From contig NZ_WKJK01000004.1 in the NCBI RefSeq assembly GCF_009674535.1, positions 396,863-460,862 of the forward strand: a stretch of DNA of 64,000 nt, written 5' to 3'. The notes below the pieces were generated by a model. The model saw only the letters and a program-made list of their open reading frames with translations, ran no database searches and had not been told where the DNA came from. Shown piece by piece: positions 1 through 9,084 of this stretch (within the stretch, counting starts at the first letter, position 1; each line of letters starts with the position of its first letter). This DNA is from Duganella guangzhouensis. GTDB lineage: Bacteria > Pseudomonadota > Gammaproteobacteria > Burkholderiales > Burkholderiaceae_D. The position numbers and the translations under genes are program-made.

Positions 1-1
1 C

Positions 2-322
2 GGGCCGCTGGTGTCGTACGGCGTGCTGCGCGCGGTCGCGGCGCTGGGCTTTTCGCGTTCGGTGGCGGTGTTCCTGGCCGCGTGTCTGGGCGATCTGGCG
101 ACTTATGTCACCACCTCGGCGCAACTGGCGCTGGCGTTTCCGGCGGCGGTGGGCGGCTTTGAGGTGTCGTTCCTCAAGTTCGCCGGCATCTTCGCGTTGA
201 CGCAGGTGCCGATCGCCATCAGCGAAGGGCTGCTGACGGTGCTGGTGGTGAACGCCATGGTGCGCTTCAACGCGCACGAACTGCGCGCGCTGCCGGTGAT
301 GGCGCTGAAGGAGCGCGCATGA
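2..322 (+). CDS. cbiM: Cobalt ECF transporter S-component CbiM, C-terminal part
   Basis: The reading frame is open from the window edge, so only the last ~106 residues are present. Hydrophobic helices and the stretch [19 protein letters not shown] match the C-terminal half of CbiM, the substrate-binding membrane subunit of the CbiMNQO energy-coupling-factor cobalt importer. The stop codon overlaps the start of cbiN by 4 nt, and cbiQ and cbiO follow, which confirms the assignment. It would supply Co2+ to the corrin-ring genes downstream. The start and any cobalamin riboswitch lie upstream, outside the window. Confidence 0.9.
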   Translation, partial: GPLVSYGVLRAVAALGFSRSVAVFLAACLGDLATYVTTSAQLALAFPAAVGGFEVSFLKFAGIFALTQVPIAISEGLLTVLVVNAMVRFNAHELRALPVMALKERA

Positions 323-657
323 AGAAGCTTACGACCCTGATGCTGTGGGCCGCGATTGTGCTGCTGACGGTGCTGCCATTGTGGCTGGTGCATGCGCCGG
401 CCGAGCAGGCAGTTTTCGGTGGCGCCGACACGCGCGCGCAGGAAGCGATCGGCGTCATCGCACCGTCGTACAAGCCGTGGTTTTCGCCAGTGTTCGAGCC
501 GGCCAGCGACGAAATCGCCTCGCTGCTGTTCGCGCTGCAAGCCGCCATCGGCGCTGGCGTAATCGGCTACTGGCTCGGCCTCTCCGTCGCCCGCGACCGC
601 GCGCGCCGCGCCGCCGCTGAGTCGCCATCTTCCCCACAGGCCAACCGTGCTGATTGA
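319..657 (+). CDS. cbiN: Cobalt ECF transporter auxiliary subunit CbiN
   Basis: This 112-residue protein has two membrane segments (about residues 7-26 and 70-90) around a periplasmic loop containing [16 protein letters not shown], the conserved CbiN pattern. CbiN is the small accessory subunit that helps CbiM load cobalt. The ATG at 319 overlaps the cbiM stop and has an AAGGAG-like ribosome site just upstream. The C-terminus runs into cbiQ with an 11-nt overlap, which is normal for this operon. Confidence 0.92.
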   Translation: MKKLTTLMLWAAIVLLTVLPLWLVHAPAEQAVFGGADTRAQEAIGVIAPSYKPWFSPVFEPASDEIASLLFALQAAIGAGVIGYWLGLSVARDRARRAAAESPSSPQANRAD

Positions 658-1381
658 GTCCTCGGCCTACGCCAGCCGTTGGCGCGATGTGGCGCCATCG
701 GCCAAGGCGCTGTTTGCGCTGGCTGGCATCATCGCATCCTGGATCGCCCAAGGCCCGGCCGCACTGGCCGCGCTGACCGCCATCCTGATGCTGACCGCCT
801 TCCTCGCCGCCCGTGTGCCGCTGCATGCCTACATTGCCGCCGCGCTGCCGCCGCTCGGCTTCCTGCTGCTCTCCTACCTGACCATGCTGGTCGGCCCGGA
901 CCACAATGGCCACTGGCACATCACCACCGCCATGCTGCCCACGATTGAACATACCGCCCTGCGTTCGACCGCCATGCTGGCTGCATTGCTGGGCCTCGTG
1001 CTCACCACGCCGATGCCCGATCTGCTGGCATTGCTGCGCAAACTGCGCACGCCGGAACTGCTGCTTGACCTGATGGTTCTCTGCTACCGTATGCTGTTCG
1101 TCATGCGCCAGGCCTGGGACGAAAGCATCACCGCGCAAACCGCGCGTCTCGGCTACCGCAACTGGCGCCAGGCATGGCGCTCCACCGGGCTGCTGGCCGG
1201 CCAGATGGCAGTCCAGGTGTGGCAACGCGCCGCAGCATTGCAAACCGCCGCCGACGCCCGCGTCTACCAAGGCACGCTGCGCTTCCTGCCCACCGCCTAC
1301 CCGCAAGCCAAACGCCAGATCACAGCAGCCGCTGTCGCTGGCGCGGTGATGCTGGCCATCGCTCTGGGAGACCGTTTATGA
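647..1381 (+). CDS. cbiQ: Cobalt ECF transporter T-component CbiQ
   Basis: This 244-residue integral membrane protein has four to five hydrophobic segments and the EcfT-type cytoplasmic region near RMLFVMRQAWDESITAQTARLG, with an arginine-containing coupling motif that contacts the ATPase. It is the transmembrane coupling subunit between CbiM/CbiN and CbiO. The chosen GTG start at 647 overlaps cbiN; the protein would lose its conserved N-terminus if started later. The stop overlaps the cbiO ATG (ATGA). Confidence 0.9.
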   Translation: MLIESSAYASRWRDVAPSAKALFALAGIIASWIAQGPAALAALTAILMLTAFLAARVPLHAYIAAALPPLGFLLLSYLTMLVGPDHNGHWHITTAMLPTIEHTALRSTAMLAALLGLVLTTPMPDLLALLRKLRTPELLLDLMVLCYRMLFVMRQAWDESITAQTARLGYRNWRQAWRSTGLLAGQMAVQVWQRAAALQTAADARVYQGTLRFLPTAYPQAKRQITAAAVAGAVMLAIALGDRL

Positions 1382-2235
1382 GCACGCCGCTACTCGAACT
1401 GCAAGCCGTCAGTCACGTCTACCCGGACGGCAGCAAAGGCCTGAACGACTGCACGCTGACGTTGCAGCGCGGCCGCCGCTACGCCCTGCTGGGTGCCAAC
1501 GGCGCCGGCAAGACCACTGTGCTGCAACACTTGAATGGCTTGCTGCGCCCTACCAGCGGCACGCTGCGTTACGACGGCCTGCAGTTCGACTACAGCCGCC
1601 AAGGGCTCACCAACCTGCGCACCCGTGTCGGCCTGGTGTTCCAGAACCCGGATCGTCAGCTTTTCTCCGCGCTGGTGGAAGAAGACGTCTCCTTCGGTCC
1701 CCTCAACCTCGGCCTGCACGATGACGAGGTACGCCATCGCGTCGCCACCGCGCTGGATGCGGTCGGCTTGGGCGGCCACGCGCGCCGTGCCGTGCACCAG
1801 CTGAGTTTTGGCCAGAAGAAGCGCGTCTGCATCGCCGGCGTGCTCGCCATGGAACCGGATGTGCTGCTGCTGGATGAACCCATGGCCGGCCTGGACGCCC
1901 CCATGCAGACCGAATTGACAGCCCTGCTGGACCGCCTCGCCGAGCGTGGCGTCACCATACTGCTGTCCACCCACGACATCGACTTCGCATTGCGCTGGGC
2001 CGACGACATCCATGTCATGGCGGCCGGCCGTTGCATCGCCTCTGGTCCCGCGCAGCAGTTGGCCGCGCAAACCGAGGTGCTGCATGCGGCCGGCCAGCGT
2101 CCACCCGCCGCCTTGGCGCTGCACGGGGAATTGGTCGCCCTCGGCGTGCTGCCGCAAGGCCCGGCCCCACGTAGCGTCGACGCCCTGCTCGACACGCTGC
2201 GCGCACTCAAACAATCAGGAGTAATCACTGCATGA
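1378..2235 (+). CDS. cbiO: Cobalt ECF transporter ATPase CbiO
   Basis: This 285-residue ABC ATPase has Walker A GANGAGKTT (about residue 40), Q-loop VFQNPD, signature LSFGQKKR, Walker B VLLLDEP and H-loop STHD. The divergent signature (LSFGQ) is common in cobalt/nickel ECF ATPases. It powers cobalt import together with CbiMNQ. The ATG at 1378 was chosen because it overlaps the cbiQ stop and gives a standard-length CbiO; the longer open frame upstream is antisense-like read-through of cbiQ. The gene ends by overlapping cobM by 4 nt. Confidence 0.95.
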   Translation: MSTPLLELQAVSHVYPDGSKGLNDCTLTLQRGRRYALLGANGAGKTTVLQHLNGLLRPTSGTLRYDGLQFDYSRQGLTNLRTRVGLVFQNPDRQLFSALVEEDVSFGPLNLGLHDDEVRHRVATALDAVGLGGHARRAVHQLSFGQKKRVCIAGVLAMEPDVLLLDEPMAGLDAPMQTELTALLDRLAERGVTILLSTHDIDFALRWADDIHVMAAGRCIASGPAQQLAAQTEVLHAAGQRPPAALALHGELVALGVLPQGPAPRSVDALLDTLRALKQSGVITA

Positions 2236-3017
2236 CCACCTTCGGAAAAATCTGGTTCGTTGGCGCCGGACCTGGCGACCCGGAACTCATCACCGTCAAA
2301 GGCCAGAAGCTGCTGTCGCAGGCCGGCGCGGTGCTGTTTGCCGGTTCGCTAGTCGACCGCGCCGTCACCCTGTACGCGCCAGCCGATTGCGCCATCCGCG
2401 ACTCCAAGGACATGACGCTGGAAGACATGACCGCATGGCTGATCGACCAGGCCAGCCGCCACGCCACCGTGGTGCGCTTGCAAACCGGCGACCCCGCCCT
2501 GTATGGGGCGCTGATTGAACTGGCGCGTCCGCTGAGCGACGCTGGCATCGAATGGTCGGTGGTGCCGGGTGTGTCGTCGGCGATGGCGTCGATGGCCGCC
2601 GCCGGCGAGTCCATGACGCTGCCGGAAGTGACGCAAACCGTCATCCTCACGCGCGTGGAAGGCCGCACGCCGATGCCGGACGGTGAAGACCTGGCCAGCC
2701 TGGCCGCGCACCGCACCACCATCTGCATCTTCCTGTCGATCACCTTGATGCACAAGGTGGAAACCGCATTGCGCGCCGCCGGCTGGGCTGAAGACTCGCC
2801 GATGCTGGTGGTGCACAAGGCCAGTTGGCCGGGCGAACAGAAAATCGTTCGTGGCACGCTGGCCGATATCAAGCAGAAGTGCCGGGAGGCCGGCATTGCA
2901 AGCCAGGCGATGATCGTCGCCAGCCCCACGCTGGGCGCGCTGCACTGGGAAACCCTGGCGCGCTCCAAGTTGTATGACCCTACATTTACCCACCGCTTCA
3001 GAAAGGCCACCGCATGA
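2232..3017 (+). CDS. cobM: Precorrin-4/cobalt-precorrin-4 C11-methyltransferase
   Basis: This 261-residue SAM-dependent tetrapyrrole methylase begins with IWFVGAGPGDPELITVKG, the glycine-rich motif of the uroporphyrinogen/precorrin methylase fold. GDPALYGA and VVPGVSSAMASMAA follow, as expected for CbiF/CobM. It adds the C11 methyl group during corrin synthesis. It overlaps cbiO (upstream) and cbiX (downstream) by 4 nt each, so translation is probably coupled. With CbiX, CbiD and CbiG in the same operon the natural substrate is probably cobalt-precorrin-4, and the name cbiF would be equally apt. Confidence 0.95.
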   Translation: MTTFGKIWFVGAGPGDPELITVKGQKLLSQAGAVLFAGSLVDRAVTLYAPADCAIRDSKDMTLEDMTAWLIDQASRHATVVRLQTGDPALYGALIELARPLSDAGIEWSVVPGVSSAMASMAAAGESMTLPEVTQTVILTRVEGRTPMPDGEDLASLAAHRTTICIFLSITLMHKVETALRAAGWAEDSPMLVVHKASWPGEQKIVRGTLADIKQKCREAGIASQAMIVASPTLGALHWETLARSKLYDPTFTHRFRKATA

Positions 3018-3970
3018 ACCCAGCTAACCTCGACACTATCCTGATTGTCGGCCACGGTTCCCGCGAGGACTCCGGCAACCAGGAGATCCGCGAATTTACG
3101 GAGCAATGGCGCGCGCGTCAGCCAGGCTGGCGCATTGAGTTGTGCTTCATCGAATTCGCGCCGCCGGAATTGAATGCCGCGCTGCTGTCGGCAGGCCGCA
3201 GCTCGCGCCGCGTGCTGGTGGTGCCGCTGATCCTCAACGCTGCCGGTCACGTTAAGATGGAGATTCCGGAGGCGATTGAGCATGCTCGCATCGCCTGCCC
3301 GCAGACGGAGTATCTGCTGGCGCCACACCTGACGGCCTGCGATCCGGTGCTGGCCATCCTCAAGCGCCGCTTGCGCAAGGCGATGAATGTGCTGGATATG
3401 CCCGATCCCACCACCACCGGCGTGGTGCTGCTGGGCCGTGGCTCGTCCGACCGTGGCGCCAATGGCGAGATGGCCAAGATGGCGCGCTGGCTGCTGGAGG
3501 AGGGCGACCATGAGCTGGTCGATCTGGCGTTTACCGGCATTACCTGGCCGCGTCTGGAGAAGGTCGTGCAGCGCCATGTGCTGCTGGGCATGCGTCAGAT
3601 CGTGGTGCTGCCGTATTATCTGTACACCGGCACGCTGATGCAGCGCATACACCGGCAGGTTGAGCACCTGCGCGTGCAGTATCCGCAGATTCGCTTTGCA
3701 TGCAGCGAGCATTTCGGCTTCGAGAACGAAATCTTCGAGCTGATGGACCAGCGCGTGCAAGACCTGCGCGCCGGCGTGCCAGACAGCCGCCTGCCATGCG
3801 ACGGTTGCAGCTATCGCGAAATCGCCCACGACCTGGGGCACGGCCATTCGCACGCTCACACGCATGACCATGCGCCACACGATCACGCGCACGACGACGG
3901 CCACGCCCATGCGCATGACGGTCATGACCACGCGCATCCGCACGCCCACTCTGAAAGCCATCCAGCATGA
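3014..3970 (+). CDS. cbiX: Sirohydrochlorin cobaltochelatase CbiX with His-rich tail
   Basis: This 318-residue protein is the long (two-domain) CbiX. TILIVGHGSRE near the N-terminus and VVLLGRGSSD in the second half are the paired chelatase-domain motifs. It inserts Co2+ into sirohydrochlorin, the entry step of the cobalt-early cobalamin route. The last ~50 residues are dominated by histidine and aspartate in HxH and HDH clusters, probably a metal-buffering tail. Four-nt overlaps join it to cobM and cbiC. The Cys pair in PCDGCSYRE just before the tail may bind metal or a cluster; that point is inference. Confidence 0.93.
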   Translation: MNPANLDTILIVGHGSREDSGNQEIREFTEQWRARQPGWRIELCFIEFAPPELNAALLSAGRSSRRVLVVPLILNAAGHVKMEIPEAIEHARIACPQTEYLLAPHLTACDPVLAILKRRLRKAMNVLDMPDPTTTGVVLLGRGSSDRGANGEMAKMARWLLEEGDHELVDLAFTGITWPRLEKVVQRHVLLGMRQIVVLPYYLYTGTLMQRIHRQVEHLRVQYPQIRFACSEHFGFENEIFELMDQRVQDLRAGVPDSRLPCDGCSYREIAHDLGHGHSHAHTHDHAPHDHAHDDGHAHAHDGHDHAHPHAHSESHPA

Positions 3971-4644
3971 GCACCGTGAACACCGTCACCGAGCAGCTAA
4001 CGCGCGCCGGCCAGGTCATTGAGCACGACAGCTTCGCCATCATCGACGCCGAAGTCGGTGCGCATGACTATACGCCAGGCCAATGGCCGATCGTGCGCCG
4101 CATGATCCACGCCAACGCCGACTTCGACTTCAACGGCCTGACAGACTTCCATGCAGACGCCGTGGAAGCCGGCATCACCGCCATGCTCAAAGGCGGCACG
4201 CCAGTCGTAGCCGACGTCGAAATGATCTGCTCCGGCCTGTCGCAACCGCGCCTGGGCCACTTCGGCATGAAGACCCACCAATTCATCAGCGACGCCGACG
4301 TCATCGAAACCGCCAAGGCCGAAGACACCACCCGCGCCGTGCAAGCGATGCGCAAGGCCCATCGCAAAGGCCTGCTGGATGGCGCCATCGTCGGCATCGG
4401 CAACGCTCCCACCGCATTGATCGAACTGGTACGCCTGATTCGCGAAGAAGGCGTCAAGCCCGCGCTGGTGGTCGGCATGCCAGTGGGCTTCGTCTCCGCC
4501 GCCGAATCCAAAGACCTGATGGCCGAAGTGAACGACGTGCCATGGATCGTGATCCGTGGCCGCAAAGGTGGCTCCACACTGGTGGTAGCGACGCTGCACG
4601 CGTTGCTGTCACTGGCCGAAGCCCGTCAAAAGGCTCTGCCATGA
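3967..4644 (+). CDS. cbiC: Precorrin-8X/cobalt-precorrin-8 methylmutase
   Basis: This 225-residue protein has the methylmutase hallmarks GTPVVADVEMICSGL and VGMPVGFVSAAESKD, with a conserved catalytic His in the N-terminal half. It moves the C11 methyl to C12 to give (cob)yrinate/hydrogenobyrinate. The size is typical for CbiC/CobH. It overlaps cbiX and cbiD by 4 nt each. The name cobH would be the aerobic-pathway equivalent; the neighbouring CbiX and CbiD favour cbiC. Confidence 0.95.
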   Translation: MSTVNTVTEQLTRAGQVIEHDSFAIIDAEVGAHDYTPGQWPIVRRMIHANADFDFNGLTDFHADAVEAGITAMLKGGTPVVADVEMICSGLSQPRLGHFGMKTHQFISDADVIETAKAEDTTRAVQAMRKAHRKGLLDGAIVGIGNAPTALIELVRLIREEGVKPALVVGMPVGFVSAAESKDLMAEVNDVPWIVIRGRKGGSTLVVATLHALLSLAEARQKALP

Positions 4645-5831
4645 AAGAAAAAACGGCTGCCGAAAAAGGCACCCGTACCGGTTTCACCACCGGCGCCTGC
4701 ACCGCCGCCGCCGCGCGCGCGGCCGTGCTGGGCCTCGTCCATGGACGCGTACCGGAAGAAATCGAAAGCCTGCTGCCCAACGGCAGCCGGATCACGTTTG
4801 CCATCCACGACGGCAGCTGCGATAACGGCCGCGCGCACGCCATGGTCATCAAGTTCGCTGGCGACGACCCCGATTGCACCGACGGCGCCCACATGACCGT
4901 CGACCTGCGGCTGCTGTCTGGCCAGGCCGGTGTGGTCTCGTATGTGGCAGGCGACGGCGTCGGCACCGTCACCATGAAAGGCCTCGGCCTGGAGGTGGGT
5001 GGCCCAGCTATCAACCCGGTCCCACGCAAGAACATCGCCGACAACCTGCACGAAGCCGCTCCCGAACTGATGGCGCGACACGGTATCGAAGTCACCGTCA
5101 GCGTGCCCGATGGCCAAGTGATGGCCAAGAAAACCACCAATGCCCGTCTCGGTATTTTGGGTGGTATCAGCATCCTCGGCACCACTGGCATCGTCAAACC
5201 GTATTCCACCGCCGCGTGGCGCGCCAGCGTGGTGCAGGGCGTGCAGGTTGCCGCCACCGCAGGCCACAACCTGGTGGCGCTGACCACTGGCGGCCGCACC
5301 GAAACCTTCGCCATGAGCGCGCTGCGCGCGGAACGTCCCGAACTGCCGGCCGCCTGCTTCGTGCAGATGGGCGACTTCCTGCGTTACGCGCTGGATGAAG
5401 TGGTGGCGCAGGGCATAGAACTGGTGGTGATGGCCGTCATGGTCGGCAAACTGACCAAGATCGCGCAGGGCGAAACCATTACCCACGCCAACCGCAGCGA
5501 AGTCGATACCGACCTGGTGGCGGAAATCGGCCGCCGCATTGGCGCCACTGAAGAAGATTGCGCCGCCATGGCCGCCGCCGAAACCGCGCGCTTCGGCGCT
5601 GAACTGATGGTGGAGCGCGGTCTCGGCGACGCCTTCCACCACGCGCTGGCACAAGCCGCCATCGACACGTTGAGGGCACCGGACCGCTACGGCCACAAGT
5701 TCCAGTTGCGCGTGCTGGTGTGCGATTTCAGCGGCGTGCAAGTCGCCGACGTGTGGTCTGGTCCAGCCGACCTGCAACAACGCCCCGCCAGCGCCGGCCG
5801 CATCGGCATCGATCATTTACCGGAAGCTTAA
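4641..5831 (+). CDS. cbiD: Cobalt-precorrin-5B C1-methyltransferase
   Basis: This 396-residue protein starts at the ATG overlapping the cbiC stop. The N-terminal TRTGFTTGACTAAAARAA and the later GRTETFAMSALR are characteristic of CbiD. CbiD methylates C1 after ring contraction in the anaerobic cobalamin pathway and is a diagnostic gene for the cobalt-early route. The length is slightly above the usual ~370. The following gene starts 2 nt after its stop. Confidence 0.95.
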   Translation: MKEKTAAEKGTRTGFTTGACTAAAARAAVLGLVHGRVPEEIESLLPNGSRITFAIHDGSCDNGRAHAMVIKFAGDDPDCTDGAHMTVDLRLLSGQAGVVSYVAGDGVGTVTMKGLGLEVGGPAINPVPRKNIADNLHEAAPELMARHGIEVTVSVPDGQVMAKKTTNARLGILGGISILGTTGIVKPYSTAAWRASVVQGVQVAATAGHNLVALTTGGRTETFAMSALRAERPELPAACFVQMGDFLRYALDEVVAQGIELVVMAVMVGKLTKIAQGETITHANRSEVDTDLVAEIGRRIGATEEDCAAMAAAETARFGAELMVERGLGDAFHHALAQAAIDTLRAPDRYGHKFQLRVLVCDFSGVQVADVWSGPADLQQRPASAGRIGIDHLPEA

Positions 5832-5833
5832 TC

Positions 5834-7138
5834 ATGGAAATCAAAGATCCCAATCCCTGCCGCGTTATTGGCGTGCTGGATGACGGCGTCTCCAGCCTGA
5901 ACGCCACCGCGCTGGCGTTGCTGCGCAGCGCGGACGTCATCATTGGCGGCGCGCGCACGCTGGCGTTGCTGGAACGCGAATTCAAATCCGGCGCCGTGCG
6001 CCATGACCTCACCGGCAAGCTGAAACAAGTGCCGGAATGGGTACGCGCCGCGCGCGCCGACAATCTGGCCTGCGTGGTGCTGGCCACCGGCGACCCGCTG
6101 TGTCACGGCATCGCCCCCTATCTGGCGCAGCATCTGTGCGTGGAAGCGCTGGACATCCTGCCCAACCTGTCGACGTTGCAGCTGGCCTGCGCCCGCATCG
6201 GCCTCGCATGGCAGGATGCGCGCATCGTCTCTGTGCATGCGAAAGATGCCGGTGAGTGGCAGCGCGGCGCCACGCCAGGCCACGGCCTGTACGCGCTGGC
6301 ACAAGCCACGCGCCAGCATGCGCGCCTGCTGATCCTGACCAGCCCTGACAACTCGCCCGATCGCATCGCGCGCCTGTTGCTGGCAGAAGGCCTGGGCGAC
6401 GATTTCCTGATGGCGGTGGCGGAGAATCTGCTGCAGCCGGAAGAACGTGTGCTGGCCGAACTCACGCCGCAGCAAGCGGCTGAGATGAAGTTTGCCGCGC
6501 TGAACGTGGTGCTGCTCTGGCGCGTCACGCCGGCCACACGTCCGGTGCGTTTCGGCCTTGCCGACACTGAATTCGTGCAACGCCAGCCGGAGAAAGGCCT
6601 GATCACCAAACAGGAAGTGCGCGCCGTCAGCCTGGCGCGCATGCAGCTACGCGCGGACAGCGTGGTGTGGGACATTGGTGCCGGTTCTGGCTCGGTGGGG
6701 CTGGAGGCGGCGCGTCTTTGCCCGCAAGGCCATGTCTACGCGACCGAAAAGAACGATGGCGACTTCGCCATCGCCGGTCAGAATCACGCCGCCTTCGGCG
6801 TCAGCAACTACAGTCTGTACCTCGGCAAAGCGCCGGAGGGATTGGACGCCTGGCCAGATCCGGACGCGGTCTTCATCGGCGGCTCCGGCGGCGAACTGGC
6901 GGGCCTGATCCAAACCATCATCACGCGCCTGCGTCCTGACGGCACGCTGGTGATGAACTTCGTCACGCTGGAAAACCTGGCCACCGCTACCGCGACACTG
7001 CAGGCAATCGAAGGCATCAGCTGGGACGTGCTGCAACTGCAGGCCGCGCGCAGCAAACCTATCCTGCACATGCACCGCATGGCTGCCGAGAATCCGGTGT
7101 GGATCGTCTGCGCGCGCCGGGAGGTAGGTGATGTCTAA
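5834..7138 (+). CDS. cobL: Precorrin-6Y C5,15-methyltransferase/decarboxylase (CbiE-CbiT fusion)
   Basis: This 434-residue fusion has an N-terminal CbiE tetrapyrrole methylase domain (residues ~1-235, with ATGDPLCHGIA) and a C-terminal CbiT domain (~245-430, with DIGAGSGSVGLEAARL as SAM motif I and FIGGSGGEL). It methylates C5 and C15 and decarboxylates the C12 acetate. The ATG at 5834 is preferred because CbiE begins here and cbiD ends at 5831. A GGAGG ribosome site for the next gene lies inside its 3' end. Confidence 0.95.
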   Translation: MEIKDPNPCRVIGVLDDGVSSLNATALALLRSADVIIGGARTLALLEREFKSGAVRHDLTGKLKQVPEWVRAARADNLACVVLATGDPLCHGIAPYLAQHLCVEALDILPNLSTLQLACARIGLAWQDARIVSVHAKDAGEWQRGATPGHGLYALAQATRQHARLLILTSPDNSPDRIARLLLAEGLGDDFLMAVAENLLQPEERVLAELTPQQAAEMKFAALNVVLLWRVTPATRPVRFGLADTEFVQRQPEKGLITKQEVRAVSLARMQLRADSVVWDIGAGSGSVGLEAARLCPQGHVYATEKNDGDFAIAGQNHAAFGVSNYSLYLGKAPEGLDAWPDPDAVFIGGSGGELAGLIQTIITRLRPDGTLVMNFVTLENLATATATLQAIEGISWDVLQLQAARSKPILHMHRMAAENPVWIVCARREVGDV

Positions 7139-7928
7139 GCCCGGCACCCTGTGGGGCATCTCGCTCGGCCCCGGCGACCCTGGCCTGATCACGCGCGCGG
7201 CGTGGGAAGCGCTGCAACGCCGCGATACCATCTGGGTCTATCCCGCGCGCAGCGGCAAGACGCCAAGCTACGCTTTCGATATCGTGCAGCGCGCCGGCCT
7301 TACGCCGTCGGAGCATCACACGCAACTGCTGTTCCCGATGACGCACGATGGCGAGAAACTCGGCCGCGCATGGCTCAAGGCCGCGGAAACTGTGCTGCCA
7401 TGGCTGAACCAAGGCCTTGACGTACTGTTTCTCGTTGAAGGCGATGCCAGCACCTACGCTACCTTTGGCCATCTCGCCCGCACCGTCAACGCCATCGATG
7501 CACAAGTGCCGGTGCAGATCATCGCCGGCGTCAACTCGTTCACTGCCGCCTGCGCGCAAGTGCCGGTGCCGTTCTCCGAGCAGGATGACACGGTTGCCAT
7601 CGTGCCCGCCGCCTATGGCGTCAGCGCGGTCGACCGCCTGCTGCCGGACTTCGACACGCTGGTGCTGATGAAGGTGAAACCCATCCTGGATGACCTGATC
7701 AACTGGATGGAGCGCCGCGACCTGCTGGCCGGCGCCCACTTCATCGAGCGTGTCGGCGCGCCGGACGAACGCCGCTACAGCGGTAATGACATCCTCGAAC
7801 TGCGCGGCACCAAGGTGAGCTATCTGTCACTGCTGATTATTAAACACGCGCACCGCATTCGCGGTGAACGCATCAAGGGCTGCCTGCGCAAGGACGGCCC
7901 ACAACCTCTATCCCTGGAGACCGCATGA
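7131..7928 (+). CDS. cobI: Precorrin-2/cobalt-precorrin-2 C20-methyltransferase
   Basis: This 265-residue tetrapyrrole methylase has the opening GISLGPGDPGLITRAA and the motif EGDASTYATFGHL typical of CobI/CbiL. It adds the C20 methyl, the first ring modification after cobalt insertion. ATG 7131 sits 7 nt after a GGAGG site; a GTG one codon earlier is possible and changes nothing. It overlaps cobL and cbiG. The cluster as a whole points to cobalt-factor II as the substrate (CbiL type). Confidence 0.94.
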   Translation: MSKPGTLWGISLGPGDPGLITRAAWEALQRRDTIWVYPARSGKTPSYAFDIVQRAGLTPSEHHTQLLFPMTHDGEKLGRAWLKAAETVLPWLNQGLDVLFLVEGDASTYATFGHLARTVNAIDAQVPVQIIAGVNSFTAACAQVPVPFSEQDDTVAIVPAAYGVSAVDRLLPDFDTLVLMKVKPILDDLINWMERRDLLAGAHFIERVGAPDERRYSGNDILELRGTKVSYLSLLIIKHAHRIRGERIKGCLRKDGPQPLSLETA

Positions 7929-8683
7929 GCACCATCACCAATCAGCCGGCACCGCGCGTGTGCCTGGTCGCCATCACCAAGCATGGCGCCGCGCAGGCCG
8001 CGCGCCTGGCGGTTGATCTGCCGGAAGCGGATATCTGCACCTCCGCCAAATTCGCCGCCACCTTTGCGGACGTCAGCAACACCGTGCGGGCCTACGATGG
8101 CGCGCTGCGTGACGAAATCGGCCCGCTGTTTGAAGGCTACGACCAGATCATCTTCTTTGTCTCGCTGGGCGCCGTGGTGCGGCTGATCGCGCCGCACCTG
8201 CGCAGCAAGGACGAAGACCCGGGCATCATCGTGGTGGACGATGCTGGCCAATATGTGATTCCGGTGTTGTCCGGCCACGTTGGCGGCGCCAACGAGTGGA
8301 GCGAGCGCGTGGCCGATCTGCTAGGTGCCGCGCCGGTGCTGACCACCGCTTCCGATGTCGGCCGCACGATACCGGTCGATATTCTGGGACGTCACCTCGG
8401 TTGGCGGGTAGAGGCGCCGAAGATCAACATCACGCGGGTGTCGGCGCACGTGGTCAACGGCGAAGCGATCGCCTTCGTGCAGGAAGCCGGCAGCGCCGAT
8501 TGGTGGACCCGTCCGACGCCACTGCCCGACAACATCCACCGCTACGCGCGCTTCGACGAGGTGCCGCTGGACCGCTACGCGGCGCTGCTGTGGGTCACGC
8601 ACGCCGAAGTACCGGCCGAGCGCTGGGACGCGCTGCACGAACGGTTGGTGGTCTATCGTCCGCCGCAGGAGCAGCCGGCGTGA
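7925..8683 (+). CDS. cbiG: Cobalt-precorrin-5A hydrolase CbiG, N-terminal and central domains only
   Basis: This 252-residue protein has the CbiG N-terminal motif IIFFVSLGAVVRLIAPHL and the sequence VLSGHVGGANEW. CbiG opens the delta-lactone of cobalt-precorrin-5A and releases acetaldehyde. Full-length CbiG is usually ~340-360 residues with a C-terminal domain; here that domain is encoded by the next gene in a different frame, joined by a GTGA overlap. Whether the split affects function is unknown; separate CobE-like C-terminal proteins exist in other bacteria. Confidence 0.9.
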   Translation: MSTITNQPAPRVCLVAITKHGAAQAARLAVDLPEADICTSAKFAATFADVSNTVRAYDGALRDEIGPLFEGYDQIIFFVSLGAVVRLIAPHLRSKDEDPGIIVVDDAGQYVIPVLSGHVGGANEWSERVADLLGAAPVLTTASDVGRTIPVDILGRHLGWRVEAPKINITRVSAHVVNGEAIAFVQEAGSADWWTRPTPLPDNIHRYARFDEVPLDRYAALLWVTHAEVPAERWDALHERLVVYRPPQEQPA

Positions 8684-9084
8684 CGCAGTACACCGTGGGC
8701 CTGGGCTGCGATCGCGGCGTCGCGCTGGCGACGGTGCGCGAAGCGGTGCAGGCTGCGCTGGCCACCGCCGGCGCCATGCCGGAACAGGTGACTGCTGCCG
8801 CCACCATCATCATCAAACAGGATGAGGAAGCGCTGCTGGCACTGGCGCTGGAATACGGTTGGCCGTTGCACTTCTACGAAGCGCATCAGCTGGCGGCGGT
8901 GCCGGTGCCGCATCCGTCAGAGACCGTGCGGCGCTACACCGGCACGCCGTCGGTGAGCGAAGCGGCGGCATTGCTGGCCGCCGGACCGAATACGCCGATG
9001 ACCTCGCTGGTCGTCGAAAAACATAAACACAGGGGTGCGGATGGGCGTAATGCCACCGTCTCCATCGCAAGGAAAACACCATGA
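8680..9084 (+). CDS. cobE: CobE/CbiG C-terminal domain protein
   Basis: This 134-residue protein matches the CbiG C-terminal/CobE domain: YTVGLGCDRGVALATVREA at the start, and the tail with a serine/threonine-rich SLVVEKHKH. It starts at GTG 8680 overlapping the cbiG stop. It is probably the separated third domain of CbiG. The reading frame is intact and is followed by cobJ with a 4-nt overlap, so this is a stable split gene rather than a fresh frameshift. Confidence 0.88.
   Translation: MTQYTVGLGCDRGVALATVREAVQAALATAGAMPEQVTAAATIIIKQDEEALLALALEYGWPLHFYEAHQLAAVPVPHPSETVRRYTGTPSVSEAAALLAAGPNTPMTSLVVEKHKHRGADGRNATVSIARKTP

Noticed and set aside
4083..5830. Long alternative frames on both strands in the cobalamin cluster
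   Set aside because: They are GC-rich shadow frames of recognisable genes with Arg/Pro-rich products and no start signals.
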